From assembly GCF_001719125.1 (NCBI RefSeq), contig NZ_CP017006.1:620001-684000 (forward strand): a stretch of DNA of 64,000 nt. The letters are read 5' to 3'. The notes under the pieces were generated by a model. The model made no database searches and had not been told where the DNA came from. It saw nothing but the letters and a program-made list of their open reading frames with translations. Shown here piece by piece: positions 17,533-27,533 of the stretch. How positions within the stretch are numbered: position 1 is the first letter of the stretch; the number at the start of each line of letters is the position of its first letter. The translations under genes were made by a program, and so were the position numbers. The stretch comes from Sulfolobus sp. A20. Its GTDB lineage: Archaea; Thermoproteota; Thermoprotei_A; Sulfolobales; Sulfolobaceae.

Positions 17533-18624
17533 ATGAAGGCAGCAATTCTCCATAAATATAATGAACCACTAGTGATTGAGGATAGCGTAGAAATTGATCA
17601 ACCTAAGAGAGGAGAAGTGAGGATAAAAGTGACGGCAACCGGGCTATGCCACTCTGATGTTAATGTATTTGAGGGGAAGACTCCAGTACCAACACCAGTA
17701 ATAGCAGGGCATGAAATCTCAGGAGTAGTAGAAGAAATAGGTGAGGGGATCACAAACCTTAAACGAGGAGATAGAGTAGTTTCATCATTTGTACATCCTT
17801 GTGGTCAATGTAAAAATTGTATAACAGGTAATGAGAACTTGTGTGAGAACTTTGCTAAGACTAGACTAAATGGCACTATGCTAGATGGAACCACTAGAGT
17901 GCGTTACAGAGATGGAAGAGCCATAAGAACATTCCTAGGAGGTGGATTTGCTGAGTACGCCGTTTTACCACAAACGGCTTTGAATAAAGTTCCTGAAGAT
18001 ATGGATCTAAAGAAAATAGCAGTATTAGGTTGTGCAGGCTTAACGGCATATGGGGCTGTAAATATAGCTAAGGTTGAACCTGGAGAGAGCGTAGCAGTTA
18101 TTGGTGTAGGTGGTGTAGGTTTATCTATAATTCAGATGCTAAAGTCCATAGGAGCTGGAAGGATAATAGGAGTAGGAACTAAGAAATGGAAACTTGAGAA
18201 AGCTTTAGAAATTGGCGCTACGGATGTGATCAACTCAAAGGAGACCGATGCAGCCAAGACAATTAAGGAAATAACTAATGGTGGACCAGATATCGTGATA
18301 GAAGCAGCAGGAACTCAAGAAACTATAAGAATGGCTATAGAATCAGTGAGAGTTGGTGGAAGAGTAATCTTAGTTGGACTACCACCTACTACCTCTGAAA
18401 TCCCATTAAGGATAGCTATGATAGTAAGAAACGGGATAAGAATAATAGGTAGTTATGGAGCTAGACCTAGAATAGATATGCCTAGGTTATTACAGTTAGT
18501 TAAACTAGGCAAATATGACCCCACTTCCTTGGTTACTGGCACATTTAAGTTAGAAGAAATTAACGAGGCTGTTAAGCTATTGGAAGAGGGAGAGGCTATA
18601 AGGAGCTTAATTGTACCCGATTAA
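17533..18624 (+). CDS. adh: Zinc-dependent alcohol dehydrogenase (MDR family)
   Basis: 363 residues from the chosen start; an upstream in-frame ATG at 17509 is rejected because a TATA element (GTTTAAATAT, 17501-17510, with A-rich BRE) sits 27 bp before the ATG at 17533. Catalytic zinc ligands lie in GLCHSD and GHEISG; the structural zinc site is CGQCKNC plus NLC (four Cys). GVGGVGLS is the nucleotide-binding glycine motif. The substrate of this medium-chain dehydrogenase is not predictable; related Sulfolobus enzymes oxidise alcohols with NAD. Monocistronic. Confidence 0.88.
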   Translation: MKAAILHKYNEPLVIEDSVEIDQPKRGEVRIKVTATGLCHSDVNVFEGKTPVPTPVIAGHEISGVVEEIGEGITNLKRGDRVVSSFVHPCGQCKNCITGNENLCENFAKTRLNGTMLDGTTRVRYRDGRAIRTFLGGGFAEYAVLPQTALNKVPEDMDLKKIAVLGCAGLTAYGAVNIAKVEPGESVAVIGVGGVGLSIIQMLKSIGAGRIIGVGTKKWKLEKALEIGATDVINSKETDAAKTIKEITNGGPDIVIEAAGTQETIRMAIESVRVGGRVILVGLPPTTSEIPLRIAMIVRNGIRIIGSYGARPRIDMPRLLQLVKLGKYDPTSLVTGTFKLEEINEAVKLLEEGEAIRSLIVPD

Positions 18625-18914
18625 TAAGGTGGTGGAAATCTAGCATTTTTCCTTGCAATTATGAACATAATTAGATATATTATAAGTAATATAATTGTGA
18701 AGATAACGCCTACTATCACTAGGTTACCTAAAACTGAGGAAGGAACATTTCCGAAAGCTATTGGTATAGGTCCAATTAAGATTAGTCCTGCAAATTGCGG
18801 ACTGCTAGTAGCTGAAGTGGATTGGGTTGTGGCATACGGTGGAGACAAAATACTAGCGAATACTAGGAGAAAACCAATAAACATTAGTATGATAGAAGCA
18901 ACAATTAATTTCAT
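18621..18914 (-). CDS. DUF131 family small membrane protein
   Basis: 97 residues. An N-terminal transmembrane helix (about 3-24), a Ser/Thr/Gln loop, the short conserved hydrophobic block [13 protein letters not shown] (about 43-55) and a second helix (63-88) ending in a basic tail with PPPY. The IGPIPI(V/A)FG block is what I remember as characteristic of archaeal DUF131/TIGR00304 proteins. Function is not known. It converges on the alcohol dehydrogenase with a 4-bp overlap. Confidence 0.7.
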   Translation of the reverse strand: MKLIVASIILMFIGFLLVFASILSPPYATTQSTSATSSPQFAGLILIGPIPIAFGNVPSSVLGNLVIVGVIFTIILLIIYLIMFIIARKNARFPPPY

Positions 18915-18962
18915 ATTTTAAAACTTGAACATGAGGTTAAAAGTTTTGCACCAGTGATCAAG

Positions 18963-19868
18963 ATGTATGAAGGGGAGATTATATCGATAACATCCTCGAA
19001 TAAAGAAAAAATAACTGAAATAGCTAATAAATTGGGAAAACTCCATGAAAATGCAAAATTCAAAATATACTATAGAAAGAGGGGAGAGTATATAAGGTCA
19101 ATTCTTGTTTCCTTGGATTATCCGGACAAGTTCTTGGACAGTGCTGAGCTAATATCGCTCTCTTCCCTTTCGATCCTTTATCTGCCAGAAAATCTGTCAT
19201 GGCAAGACGGTGAATTGGCAATGTTAGTAGACTCACTTAATATTAAAAACAAGATTGTAATAAGTGATCTTGAAGAAAGAAAATTGAACTCTATTCTTTC
19301 TCCTCTAAGTTCGTTCAAAAACTTTAAGTTAACTAATGATATCTCGGATTTGGAGGAGTCTAAGGAAAAGGATTTGGGTATAGTTTACATTGATAGAGTA
19401 TTCACAGTTAAAGGAGTAGGAACTGTAGTCACTGGCTTTTCCTACACTAAGGTTGAGGCTCACGATAAATTATTAGCACTGCCATATAATAAAGAGGTGG
19501 AAATAAAGAGTATTCAAGTTCTTGACGAGGATGTTAACTCAGTGGGGAGTGGAGTTAGAGTGGGCTTCGCTTTAAGGAACGTAAAAGAGGATGAGATAAA
19601 AGATCTTATGTACTTAATAAAGCCTAATGTTAAGGTAGATAATAAGATTGAGGGAAAATTGACCAAATATCCTTGGTCGACCTTCAACGAAGGACAAAAC
19701 CATGTATTAATAAAGGGCTATGCAGTACCTGCTAATGTCAAGGTTAATAACGAAAAGGCTGAGATAAAAACCTCGGTGGTAATACCTTTAATCAGTGATC
19801 AAATACCAATTTTAAACGTTAACGTAAAGCAAGGTAAACCAAGAGTAATTGGATATGTTAATTTATAG
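18963..19868 (+). CDS. SelB/EF-Tu-like protein without a recognisable GTPase domain
   Basis: About 301 residues. The middle part (about 135-215) carries the EF-Tu domain 2 signature VFTVKGVGTVVTGF and LDEDVNSVGSGVRVGFALRNV, close to SelB and GTPBP1-type factors. The N-terminal 130 residues, where the G domain should be, show no P-loop (GxxxxGKS), DxxG or NKxD, so it cannot be a normal GTPase. A third beta-barrel-like region follows. ATG 18963 is preferred over GTG 18954 because TTAAAAG lies 27 bp before it. Role unknown; a translation- or RNP-related adapter is plausible. Confidence 0.7.
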   Translation: MYEGEIISITSSNKEKITEIANKLGKLHENAKFKIYYRKRGEYIRSILVSLDYPDKFLDSAELISLSSLSILYLPENLSWQDGELAMLVDSLNIKNKIVISDLEERKLNSILSPLSSFKNFKLTNDISDLEESKEKDLGIVYIDRVFTVKGVGTVVTGFSYTKVEAHDKLLALPYNKEVEIKSIQVLDEDVNSVGSGVRVGFALRNVKEDEIKDLMYLIKPNVKVDNKIEGKLTKYPWSTFNEGQNHVLIKGYAVPANVKVNNEKAEIKTSVVIPLISDQIPILNVNVKQGKPRVIGYVNL

Positions 19869-19892
19869 CTTAGTAAATCAAAGTAAATAATT

Positions 19893-20168
19893 ATGGAGAG
19901 TGTTGTTAAAAGTGCTTTTAAAAAGGCTAAAGAAGTAGTGAATGATTCCGAAATTCACGTTTTTAGGGACTCTTATGGTGCTTATTATATGATAATCGTA
20001 AGGCAAGCTAGTTGTAAGGATAAGTCTAAGATCATTGATAAAATTTATGATGAGGTATATAAGATGATTGATCAAATAGATTTAACTATTTATATTTTTA
20101 CTGAAGAGGCATATAAGATCTTTTTAGAAGAAAATAAGAAATATCTGGAAGAAGTAAAGATAAATTAA
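19893..20168 (+). CDS. Hypothetical protein, 91 aa
   Basis: Small soluble protein with a helix-strand-strand-helix-strand pattern (beta strands [19 protein letters not shown] and [10 protein letters not shown], then a C-terminal helix). No motif is recognised. It follows the SelB-like gene by 24 bp on the same strand and may be cotranscribed. Its 3' end overlaps the herA-like gene tail to tail by 4 bp. Confidence 0.6.
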   Translation: MESVVKSAFKKAKEVVNDSEIHVFRDSYGAYYMIIVRQASCKDKSKIIDKIYDEVYKMIDQIDLTIYIFTEEAYKIFLEENKKYLEEVKIN

Positions 20169-21910
20169 ATTTTATTCAAGTTATCTTTAAGAATTTTTAG
20201 ATTGTTATCGGCTGAGAAGAACACTGGGACGTCATGAGGTAAGGCTGATTTAAAGCTAACTAATAACCATTGCCCAGCTTCTAGCTCTAAAGTTTTATCT
20301 AGAAGTATATCACTAATCCCGAAAGTTTCTGCCAATAATTGCCTATCATATGGTCTAGGTAATGTACTGATAAAATATGTGTGAAGTTGTTGCAAAGCAT
20401 TAGTATTTAAGTAAGCTAATCTTTGTGTGCTAATTAAAGCATGTAAGTGATATTTCCTACCATGTCTTAATAGTTTTTCAACGGCGTTACTGGATTCCTC
20501 ACTCTTATCTTTCTGTTTAGTATCGTAAGGGATAAACTCTTGAGCCTCGTCAATTATAAATAACACTTTAGGATTATCTGAATACATTCTCTTTCTACGG
20601 TTATACACATGGTTTATCACACTCGCTACTAATTGTCTGCCTTCTTCCAAGTTGGGTAATTCTAGGATAAAAAGCCTAGGTGAATTTTCAGACGAATCAA
20701 GAATCTCTATCGATAGTTTTTCTACGTCGTAATCTTCTCTTTCTTCAACCCCTAATGATATATATGATTTAAGACCAGAAATAAAGATAAATAATGTAGA
20801 GTTCTCCTTTAAATGAGACTCCCTACCTAGAGTCTCTATCTCATCCAATAATTGGTTTAGACTATCATCAACTATATCATCTGCATTTAGTTTCCTATCT
20901 CTCATGAAATTGTCCAACTTACTAAGGAAAGTGTATAGTAAGGGTTTTTGGGATATTGCAGTATATTTATCCTCTATCTGCTTCTTTATGAAATCTATAA
21001 TATCACCATAAGTTAAAAAGGAGAATCCTTGAGGTGGAATATACAATTGTCTAATTTTTTCTTTTTGATATAATATTTCTCCAGCTTTCCTAATTTTATC
21101 CCTAATATCAGTTATGTCATCTGGTATCACGTGGCTTCTTAAAAATCTCCTTCCCGCATCCGTTGCATTTAATGGAACTCTATCTAATGATATTAGCCTA
21201 GACTCCATCTCCATTAATTTATCCAAAAGTAAAATAGCGTATTCCATAGAGACATCAAATATTACAACCTTTGTATTAGGTGAAGTATCCAACACTCTTC
21301 TAACTATTAATGATGCCAAATTTGACTTACCAGATCCTGTGAATGCGAAAATTCCAATATGATATCGCATAGCCCTCTCTAGATCAATGTTAAGTCTGAT
21401 GTCCTCATTGATCACATTTCCTAAACTAACTTTACTATTTGCACAAACAAATTTGCTATATGCATTAACGTTAAGTATCCTAACTGAACTTCCTAGAAGG
21501 GGGGGAAAATACCCCTTCTTAAAGGAGAGTTCGTTTTGGTTAATCTCTAGTATGTAACCTAAAGGATATGCAATTACATCAATCCACTTATGTTTATCTT
21601 CTACTTTCCAACTCTCTTCTACTCTCTTCATAATCTCGTTTCTTATTTCTCTAGGGACTGTCGAGTCTAAATTTATCATACCATAATGCATAGGAATTAT
21701 CTCAGCAGTCTCAAGTATCAAATAAGTATCATCTTTTATCGTATTTACTGCCAATAATTTTCCTATTCCAAGTTTGTCCTTCATCGAGAAATCGAATTCA
21801 ACGATATAATTTCTAAACGAGATCGTACCTCTTCCGTCCGATGTCTGCCTAGTTATTACTCTAGCCTCCCTTAACTTTCCTTCTGCATTTTCAAATATAC
21901 TTTCCATCAT
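20165..21910 (-). CDS. herA: HerA-family hexameric DNA translocase
   Basis: 581 residues. An N-terminal beta-barrel HAS domain (1-150) precedes Walker [13 protein letters not shown] (about residue 190), a helical insertion (about 260-390), Walker [12 protein letters not shown] (about 455-465), and a sensor/arginine region STQRLAYL. This is the HerA/FtsK-like fold that works with NurA nuclease in DNA end resection. The nurA gene lies directly upstream with a 20-bp overlap. It is not beside mre11-rad50 here, so it is probably a second HerA paralogue rather than the one of the Mre11-Rad50-HerA-NurA cluster; that distinction is inference. Confidence 0.85.
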   Translation of the reverse strand: MMESIFENAEGKLREARVITRQTSDGRGTISFRNYIVEFDFSMKDKLGIGKLLAVNTIKDDTYLILETAEIIPMHYGMINLDSTVPREIRNEIMKRVEESWKVEDKHKWIDVIAYPLGYILEINQNELSFKKGYFPPLLGSSVRILNVNAYSKFVCANSKVSLGNVINEDIRLNIDLERAMRYHIGIFAFTGSGKSNLASLIVRRVLDTSPNTKVVIFDVSMEYAILLLDKLMEMESRLISLDRVPLNATDAGRRFLRSHVIPDDITDIRDKIRKAGEILYQKEKIRQLYIPPQGFSFLTYGDIIDFIKKQIEDKYTAISQKPLLYTFLSKLDNFMRDRKLNADDIVDDSLNQLLDEIETLGRESHLKENSTLFIFISGLKSYISLGVEEREDYDVEKLSIEILDSSENSPRLFILELPNLEEGRQLVASVINHVYNRRKRMYSDNPKVLFIIDEAQEFIPYDTKQKDKSEESSNAVEKLLRHGRKYHLHALISTQRLAYLNTNALQQLHTYFISTLPRPYDRQLLAETFGISDILLDKTLELEAGQWLLVSFKSALPHDVPVFFSADNNLKILKDNLNKI

Positions 21911-22598
21911 TTCTCAATTTCTCCATTAAGCTTCTAAATTCTCTGTACCTAATATTATCTTCTAATTCAAGAAGCTTAAAACTATTGGATATTTTATTTC
22001 TATAGTACTTAACTAACTTATCAGCTAGGAATAACGGATAATTGTAACCTAAAGCCTCTGGTACCGGTTCCTTTCCGAAGATATAGAGAATGGAAAGAAG
22101 TTTCTCCAAATCATCTAGAAAAATGCTTGACTCTAAATAAAAAACCCAAGAGACGTCAAATAGCTTAAAGTATCCTTTAATTAAGTCATTTAACTTCTCT
22201 TTTATTGCTAGCCAAGGTGTTTCTCTAATACTATTTAAAGAAACTCTAGTTGGTATATCAAAATCTTTAACTATTCCTATAGCGTTTTTAGGTATTTCAA
22301 TTCCAAGGGATCTATCATACGAGAGCTTCCTATCCAATAATATTATATTAGCTGGGTATTTAGTTGCGTTCAAGTACTCTAATTCCCTCATCTTAGATTC
22401 TCCTTCGCATTCACAGCTTTCATCATTAACTATTATGTCTTGAACAATAAAATCACCGTTTGTTAATATTTTGCCGGTGATAACTCCGATGATTACATGT
22501 GAAATTTTACCATCAACGGTGAAGGTTTCAGTATAGGTTCCATCTATTGCGCTAAAGGAGAGTTCATTATCTAGAAAGTAATTTTTCCCCGGGTTCAT
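21891..22598 (-). CDS. nurA: NurA-family 5'-3' nuclease
   Basis: About 236 residues from ATG 22598. The open frame reaches 22697, but those extra codons overlap the divergent regulator and do not resemble the family, so they are excluded. Key family features are the catalytic AIDGTYTE near the N-terminus (Asp of the DGS/DGG motif), an acidic MRELEYLNA helix, and [10 protein letters not shown]. NurA binds HerA and resects DNA ends. The N-terminus is shorter than usual (little before the catalytic Asp), so the true start may differ. Coupled to herA by overlap. Confidence 0.75.
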   Translation of the reverse strand: MNPGKNYFLDNELSFSAIDGTYTETFTVDGKISHVIIGVITGKILTNGDFIVQDIIVNDESCECEGESKMRELEYLNATKYPANIILLDRKLSYDRSLGIEIPKNAIGIVKDFDIPTRVSLNSIRETPWLAIKEKLNDLIKGYFKLFDVSWVFYLESSIFLDDLEKLLSILYIFGKEPVPEALGYNYPLFLADKLVKYYRNKISNSFKLLELEDNIRYREFRSLMEKLRNDGKYI

Positions 22599-22608
22599 TC
22601 TTATTATT

Positions 22609-23523
22609 GTGATAAAATCACCATTAACGTTAATCGATGACATATTCATACCATCTATTAGAGCTTTAGAGGCTAAAAGGCTTAGGGAGCTACACATGAG
22701 TCAGACTAAAATAGCATACTTATTAGGAGTGAGCCAGCCTGCGGTAAAGCAGTATTTAGATGAAGATGAAAACGTCTATTATAAGAGGTTATTAAACTTA
22801 GGTTTAAGTAAAGAAGAGTTGGACGATTTCTTGGAAAAATTAACTCAATTACTATTAAACGGCGATTCAAAGCAAGTAATGGAGTACGTCTCATTAACTT
22901 TTCTTTCAAACTTAAGCAAGCTTAAGTTTTGTAAATTTCATAAGATGATCGATACAGAAATACCGAATGATTGCGAGATTTGTAGAAACTTTTACAAAGA
23001 GAACGAAGAAGAGCTGATACAGTTAGCCCTATCTATGCTTCAAAACGAGGCTGTAGGTCAATTAATACCACAGGTTTTAAGTAACTTGGCATTTGCTAAA
23101 AGTGATGCAAAAAATATAGATGACGTCATAGCTATACCAGGTAGAATAACTAAGATAAGAAATATTCCAACACCAGCCTCTAAACCGATGTGGGGAGGGA
23201 GTAAGCATTTAGCTAAGGTGCTATTGAACGTTATGAAGAATTTTCCAACAATTCGTTCAGTAATGAATATAAAATATGATGAAAAAGTAGAGAGAGTATT
23301 AAAAATTCTTAACTATAGCTATAAAAAAGTTGGACCCCAAGATCATGCTGATGACGATAAAATAGGTAATCTAATATCTTCAGCATATGACTCTTACGTA
23401 GATGTAATCATACACTTAGGTGGTAAAGGTTTAGAGCCTAATGCATATATATTTGGTAAGGACCCGTTAGATGTAGCGAAAAAAGTAATAAATATAGGAA
23501 TTAAGTATACAGAAATCTCTTAA
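22609..23523 (+). CDS. thiR: ThiR-like thiamine regulator: HTH plus ThiN domain
   Basis: 304 residues. Residues 1-60 form a helix-turn-helix of the archaeal type (PSIRALEAKRLRELHMSQTKIAYLLGVSQPAVKQYL). Residues 80-125 carry four Cys and a His (KFCKFH, CEIC) that may bind metal. Residues 140-300 are a ThiN-like domain (IPGRITKIRN, GPQDHADDDKIG, LGGKGLEPNAYIFGKDP). ThiN domains make thiamine phosphate or, in ThiR repressors, sense it. The HTH fusion without ThiD points to ThiR. GTG start, 10 bp from the divergent nurA start. A thiazole synthase gene (thi4) lies 22 kb away. Confidence 0.78.
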   Translation: MIKSPLTLIDDIFIPSIRALEAKRLRELHMSQTKIAYLLGVSQPAVKQYLDEDENVYYKRLLNLGLSKEELDDFLEKLTQLLLNGDSKQVMEYVSLTFLSNLSKLKFCKFHKMIDTEIPNDCEICRNFYKENEEELIQLALSMLQNEAVGQLIPQVLSNLAFAKSDAKNIDDVIAIPGRITKIRNIPTPASKPMWGGSKHLAKVLLNVMKNFPTIRSVMNIKYDEKVERVLKILNYSYKKVGPQDHADDDKIGNLISSAYDSYVDVIIHLGGKGLEPNAYIFGKDPLDVAKKVINIGIKYTEIS

Positions 23524-25966
23524 ATCTGAAGGGCCAGAAATTATACTTCTTCAATACAGAAAGAATTGAAGGAACAAGGAACGGTCTAACTATAAACGTA
23601 TCAAACAATATTGATACTCCTACACCAAATCCAATCTCGTTCAAGAATCTTATATCAGAGACTATTAAGGAAAAGAACGCCCCAGCTAAGATCAAACCAC
23701 AAGCAGTGATAACTAAACCCGTACTTTCAACTGCTTTTACTATAGCGTCATCAAAATCATGATCTTTCATTTCCTCTAAAAGCCTTATTACTATAAACAT
23801 GTCATAGTCTATGCCTAAACTGAAGAGAAGGGCAAATACTATCAATGGAGATAACCAATATGTAGAGGAGTATACTAAGGATAGTGTAAATACCCCAAAT
23901 AAGGAACTTAAACCTATGGTTAATGCAAGTCTTAATGGTAATATTATTGATCCTAAGATTAGGAAAAGGTATACTATTATTAGAATTATTGTCAACGGAA
24001 GTGTAAATGAGAAATACGTTTTTACAGTATTATTCACTATATCAATCCTTTGAGCGTTTGAGCCACCTACAAGAAAACCCTCCTTTATAAGCTTAGAGGT
24101 AATGTTTATAGCTTGCTTACTAAAAACTGGGTATTTTAGATATACTATTAATAATGTGTAATTATCCTTATAGAACTCGTTTATTAGGTGAGTGTCATTA
24201 GTTATCATCATCTTTCCTAAGGAGATTGGACCGTAAACTAGATTACCTTGAGATATTAAATTATTAGTTAAATTATATATTAAAGGATACTCTTTTGAAA
24301 AGTTACCATGTATTAGAACGTAATCAATACTATAATCATACATATTTTCAAGGATCTTAGTCCCTAATAATGAACTTGCACTTGAAGGAACAATCTCATT
24401 AACATTTACGTTAGTGTGAACATAAGACGTGTAATAGAATATTAGGGCAATCATGGATAAAATTATTATAAAAACTATAATTTTATTGTGCCTTATGGAT
24501 AATTTCGATAGAGAAGATAAGTATTTTTGTCTTATATCATTAGGGCTAGGAATCTCTTTTCGAGGAAAGCTCAAGAATCTTGGAGAAATAACCAGCAATA
24601 ACATGTAGGTGAAAAACACAGCTGGTATTAACGAAGATACAGCTGAGATGACTAGTGCAGCTCCTATATTTCTCAACAAGTCAGAGGGGGAAAACATGAA
24701 ACTGGAGAAGCCAAGCACGATACTAATACCGCTAATTAGTATGCCTTTAGTAGACATTCTGAAAGATTTGCTAAGAGGATCTAATGATTTGTTTGCAAGT
24801 TCCTCAAAATATCTATAAATAAACAATATTCCATAGTCTACACTTAGTCCAAAAACTATGGGTGGAGCAACTAGTCCAGATATATAGTATATTTTATAGC
24901 CAAACAAAGTAGCTAAATACATTGCAGCGTATGTTAAAACTAGTCCTACACCAGCTGTACTGACCAGTATTACAATGGGGACAAGAGACCTAATAAGTAA
25001 AATAAGTAATATGACAACTAGGATAACAGTAGTAATATCAATAATTTCAATATCGTTTTGAGTATAATAGGCTGATTGGGCATAATAGGCTAAATGTCCA
25101 ACAACGTACGAATTATTTAATGATTTTATGAATTGATTTATTGCAGTTAAACTTTCATTATTAGGAACTTCTATAATGAATAGCCAGTAATCTCCTTTGT
25201 GAAAATAGTTAGTGACATTTTGAGTTTCATTTAATAAGCTATTAACAATAGTAATATTGCTTGAATACGTTAAGTTTGATAGTGGAGAAGATAAGTTTAG
25301 GTAGTGGATTATAGTAGAGTAGTTGCTCAATTTAACTAAAAATTCAAACGCTAATGTATAATTTGTATAATTGTTAAATCCAAAGTAGAAAAGAAAGGGA
25401 TTTCTGAAAGTTAAGTAACCTGCATATCTAGCTCTCTCCAATAAAGATCCATTTACTTTATCGAAGTTTATCTTGTACTCTGGGCAAATATTATTACTGA
25501 AATTATGCAAGGGCAACCAAAACGTTACGTTAAGCTCATATTCAAAATATTGAAAATGTGTAATATAGAATAGCTTTAGTTTAGTTAAGTTCTGGTAAAG
25601 AGTCGTTAATAAATTATCATTCTTTAATATACTTTCATTTGCCCCAAGATAACTAATGTATTCATTCTCTAGTATTTTAGAGTAATTGAAAGGAGTTATA
25701 ATAATTGAGTCGTTAAGCAGATATATATATCGATAAATTTCGTCAATAGAGTAGTTGTATGTGCCATTTATTATAACGTATAGATAATCTTTGTCCCCTA
25801 TGTTAAAGTATTTCATTAGAATATTTTGAGCTTTAACGCTCTGTAGACTATTGGATAAGAAAGGTGAGTCGCTATAAATGAGAAGAGAAGGTGTTTTTAT
25901 AGCTAATGGTAAGGTTATAGAAAGGAGAATAAGCCACAATATCAGCAATAGTGCACCTTTCTTCAC
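23501..25966 (-). CDS. RND/MMPL-family membrane exporter
   Basis: 821 residues with the RND layout: TM1 (about 5-25), a large outer domain rich in sequons (about 30-280), five helices (290-460), TM7, a second outer domain (about 510-640), and five more helices to the end. GLSVDYGILF and SLGIDYDMFIVIRLLEEM are the paired motifs in TM4 and TM10 with the proton-relay Asp residues. Substrate could be lipids, hopanoid-like molecules or drugs; not predictable. GTG start. The 3' end overlaps the thiR-like gene tail to tail by 23 bp. Confidence 0.82.
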   Translation of the reverse strand: MKKGALLLILWLILLSITLPLAIKTPSLLIYSDSPFLSNSLQSVKAQNILMKYFNIGDKDYLYVIINGTYNYSIDEIYRYIYLLNDSIIITPFNYSKILENEYISYLGANESILKNDNLLTTLYQNLTKLKLFYITHFQYFEYELNVTFWLPLHNFSNNICPEYKINFDKVNGSLLERARYAGYLTFRNPFLFYFGFNNYTNYTLAFEFLVKLSNYSTIIHYLNLSSPLSNLTYSSNITIVNSLLNETQNVTNYFHKGDYWLFIIEVPNNESLTAINQFIKSLNNSYVVGHLAYYAQSAYYTQNDIEIIDITTVILVVILLILLIRSLVPIVILVSTAGVGLVLTYAAMYLATLFGYKIYYISGLVAPPIVFGLSVDYGILFIYRYFEELANKSLDPLSKSFRMSTKGILISGISIVLGFSSFMFSPSDLLRNIGAALVISAVSSLIPAVFFTYMLLLVISPRFLSFPRKEIPSPNDIRQKYLSSLSKLSIRHNKIIVFIIILSMIALIFYYTSYVHTNVNVNEIVPSSASSLLGTKILENMYDYSIDYVLIHGNFSKEYPLIYNLTNNLISQGNLVYGPISLGKMMITNDTHLINEFYKDNYTLLIVYLKYPVFSKQAINITSKLIKEGFLVGGSNAQRIDIVNNTVKTYFSFTLPLTIILIIVYLFLILGSIILPLRLALTIGLSSLFGVFTLSLVYSSTYWLSPLIVFALLFSLGIDYDMFIVIRLLEEMKDHDFDDAIVKAVESTGLVITACGLILAGAFFSLIVSDIRFLNEIGFGVGVSILFDTFIVRPFLVPSILSVLKKYNFWPFRFKRFLYT

Positions 25967-26059
25967 ATTTTCACGTATTCTGTATGAGTAATAAAGATTG
26001 TGGAAATACCAATTTTAAATAAGAAACCATTTTTTAGAGGATAGGATTGAATAAAAAGT

Positions 26060-26218
26060 ATGGGAAGTATAATAGAAGTTTTAAAATTAATGGAACAAAT
26101 TGAAAATATTATAAAGAACTATGATCCCAGGTCTGAAGATAAGGAGATCTTAGAGAAAGTACTAGCTAAAAATATGGAACTTAACGCAGAAATTTACACA
26201 AAGTATTTAAAAGTATAA
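26060..26218 (+). CDS. Small helical protein, 52 aa
   Basis: An ATG-TAA frame of 53 codons in the gap after the RND gene. The protein (MGSIIEVLKLMEQIENIIKN at its start) is strongly amphipathic-helical with heptad-like Ile/Leu spacing, suggesting a short coiled coil. Base composition and codons are like neighbouring genes. It ends 19 bp before the next gene, with which it is probably cotranscribed. Function unknown. Confidence 0.55.
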   Translation: MGSIIEVLKLMEQIENIIKNYDPRSEDKEILEKVLAKNMELNAEIYTKYLKV

Positions 26219-26237
26219 ATTACACTATTACATTTTT

Positions 26238-26864
26238 GTGAGGTTTGAAGTAGCAATTGATAGCGTTAGGGGGATTGGAAAGAGGTACTTAAGTAATGAA
26301 GGTCACATAGTTGAAATTGATAGCTCCTTAGAGGCGGAGCTAAACTCCATAGGAATTTCAGCTAAGCTATTTATTGAGGGAATATTAGAATTCATTTCAG
26401 AGAAGTCTTCAACATACTCTTTTTTCATTCCCTCTAAAGCATTAAGTGGAGAGTGTAGTAATGTTTTAGACATATTTGAACTTTGGGTAACATTTCCTAA
26501 CGAGTCCTATCAGAAATTTCTTGTAGTAATAATTAATATAGAAGGTAATGCTCAAATCTTTTTACTCAAACCTGAATTGTATAAGGACTTATCTGAGGAT
26601 ATTTTGTCAAATCTCGCTAACAAATATAAATGCCTAGATATAATAATGCCCTTTATCTACCGTTTCGTAGTCTTTGATACATTCAACGCCTTCAAAAGGG
26701 TATTTGATACAACATTTGAAGGAGTTATTGATATACATGGGGAAAAATACTTGACGACGATTAGCAATAGTAAAAAAGCGCTGATGTGGAAAATAGATAG
26801 TACTAATGTAAGATATGTGAGCAATAATTTAATACCTATAGAGTTACTAAGATTATTAGGATGA
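26238..26864 (+). CDS. Hypothetical protein, 208 aa
   Basis: GTG start 19 bp after the small helical gene; ends 4 bp before the site-2 protease. Soluble alpha/beta protein with a repeated strand-helix pattern, no cysteine cluster (two Cys) and no known motif. Placement between the coiled-coil gene and two intramembrane proteases suggests one operon, but nothing in the sequence shows a biochemical activity. Confidence 0.62.
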   Translation: MRFEVAIDSVRGIGKRYLSNEGHIVEIDSSLEAELNSIGISAKLFIEGILEFISEKSSTYSFFIPSKALSGECSNVLDIFELWVTFPNESYQKFLVVIINIEGNAQIFLLKPELYKDLSEDILSNLANKYKCLDIIMPFIYRFVVFDTFNAFKRVFDTTFEGVIDIHGEKYLTTISNSKKALMWKIDSTNVRYVSNNLIPIELLRLLG

Positions 26865-26868
26865 AATT

Positions 26869-27495
26869 ATGTCATGGAATTACAGGTACTTAGAATGGAG
26901 ATTTAATAATTTAAGCGAGGCCGTAGCATTTTTACTAGCTTCATTATCGTTAGCAGTGGCTTTCATACCTTTTTATAATCCTTATGCAATAGTATCCAAT
27001 CCGATTCAAAATATAATAATACCTTACGTTGTAGCATTGTTAGCCGTAATACCTCATGAAATAGGGCATAGGCAAATGGCTAGAAGATATAATTGCTATT
27101 CTAGGTTTGCGTTAAGCTTTGCAGGTTTCTGGACTACATTATTATTCAATCTTGTAGGGAGCTTCCTTCACTTTTTAGTATTCTTTTCTGGCTATACAGC
27201 AATATCTTGCGGATTTAGAAGTTCTACGGAAATCGAAGGGAAAACAGCTATGGCAGGTCCTTTAACTAATATCATCCTAGGATTTATAGGGCTTATAGGA
27301 AGTTTATTTTTGCCTCCATTTAGTTTAATAGGAATCTTCTTTGCTGAACTGGCTTCGTTTAATTTCTGGGTAGCGTTCTTTAACCTACTTCCCTTCTGGG
27401 TACTAGACGGGTTAAAAATATTTAGATGGAATGTCATCATTTGGGGCATTCTAATATTAATTGCATTCGTGATAACATTTTTTGTAGTCATATAA
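26869..27495 (+). CDS. Site-2-type intramembrane metalloprotease (M50)
   Basis: 208 residues, mostly transmembrane (about six helices). The zinc motif HEIGH lies at about residues 63-67 in a helix following PYVVALLAVIP, and the third ligand motif NLLPFWVLDGLKI at about 172-184 matches the NPxPxxxLDG of site-2 proteases. These cut substrates inside the membrane, often releasing regulators. A rhomboid protease gene follows 38 bp downstream on the same strand. Confidence 0.83.
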   Translation: MSWNYRYLEWRFNNLSEAVAFLLASLSLAVAFIPFYNPYAIVSNPIQNIIIPYVVALLAVIPHEIGHRQMARRYNCYSRFALSFAGFWTTLLFNLVGSFLHFLVFFSGYTAISCGFRSSTEIEGKTAMAGPLTNIILGFIGLIGSLFLPPFSLIGIFFAELASFNFWVAFFNLLPFWVLDGLKIFRWNVIIWGILILIAFVITFFVVI

Positions 27496-27533
27496 GTAAT
27501 GCAATACAAACTTGGAAAAAAGCGGTGACGGGA

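Noticed and set aside
22598-22697. Longer N-terminus of nurA
   Set aside because: Those codons are antisense to the HTH of the divergent regulator and do not look like the nuclease family.
24212-24260. ATGATGA on the minus strand inside the RND gene as a possible C/D RNA
   Set aside because: No CTGA or C' box at the right distance, and it lies in a coding frame.
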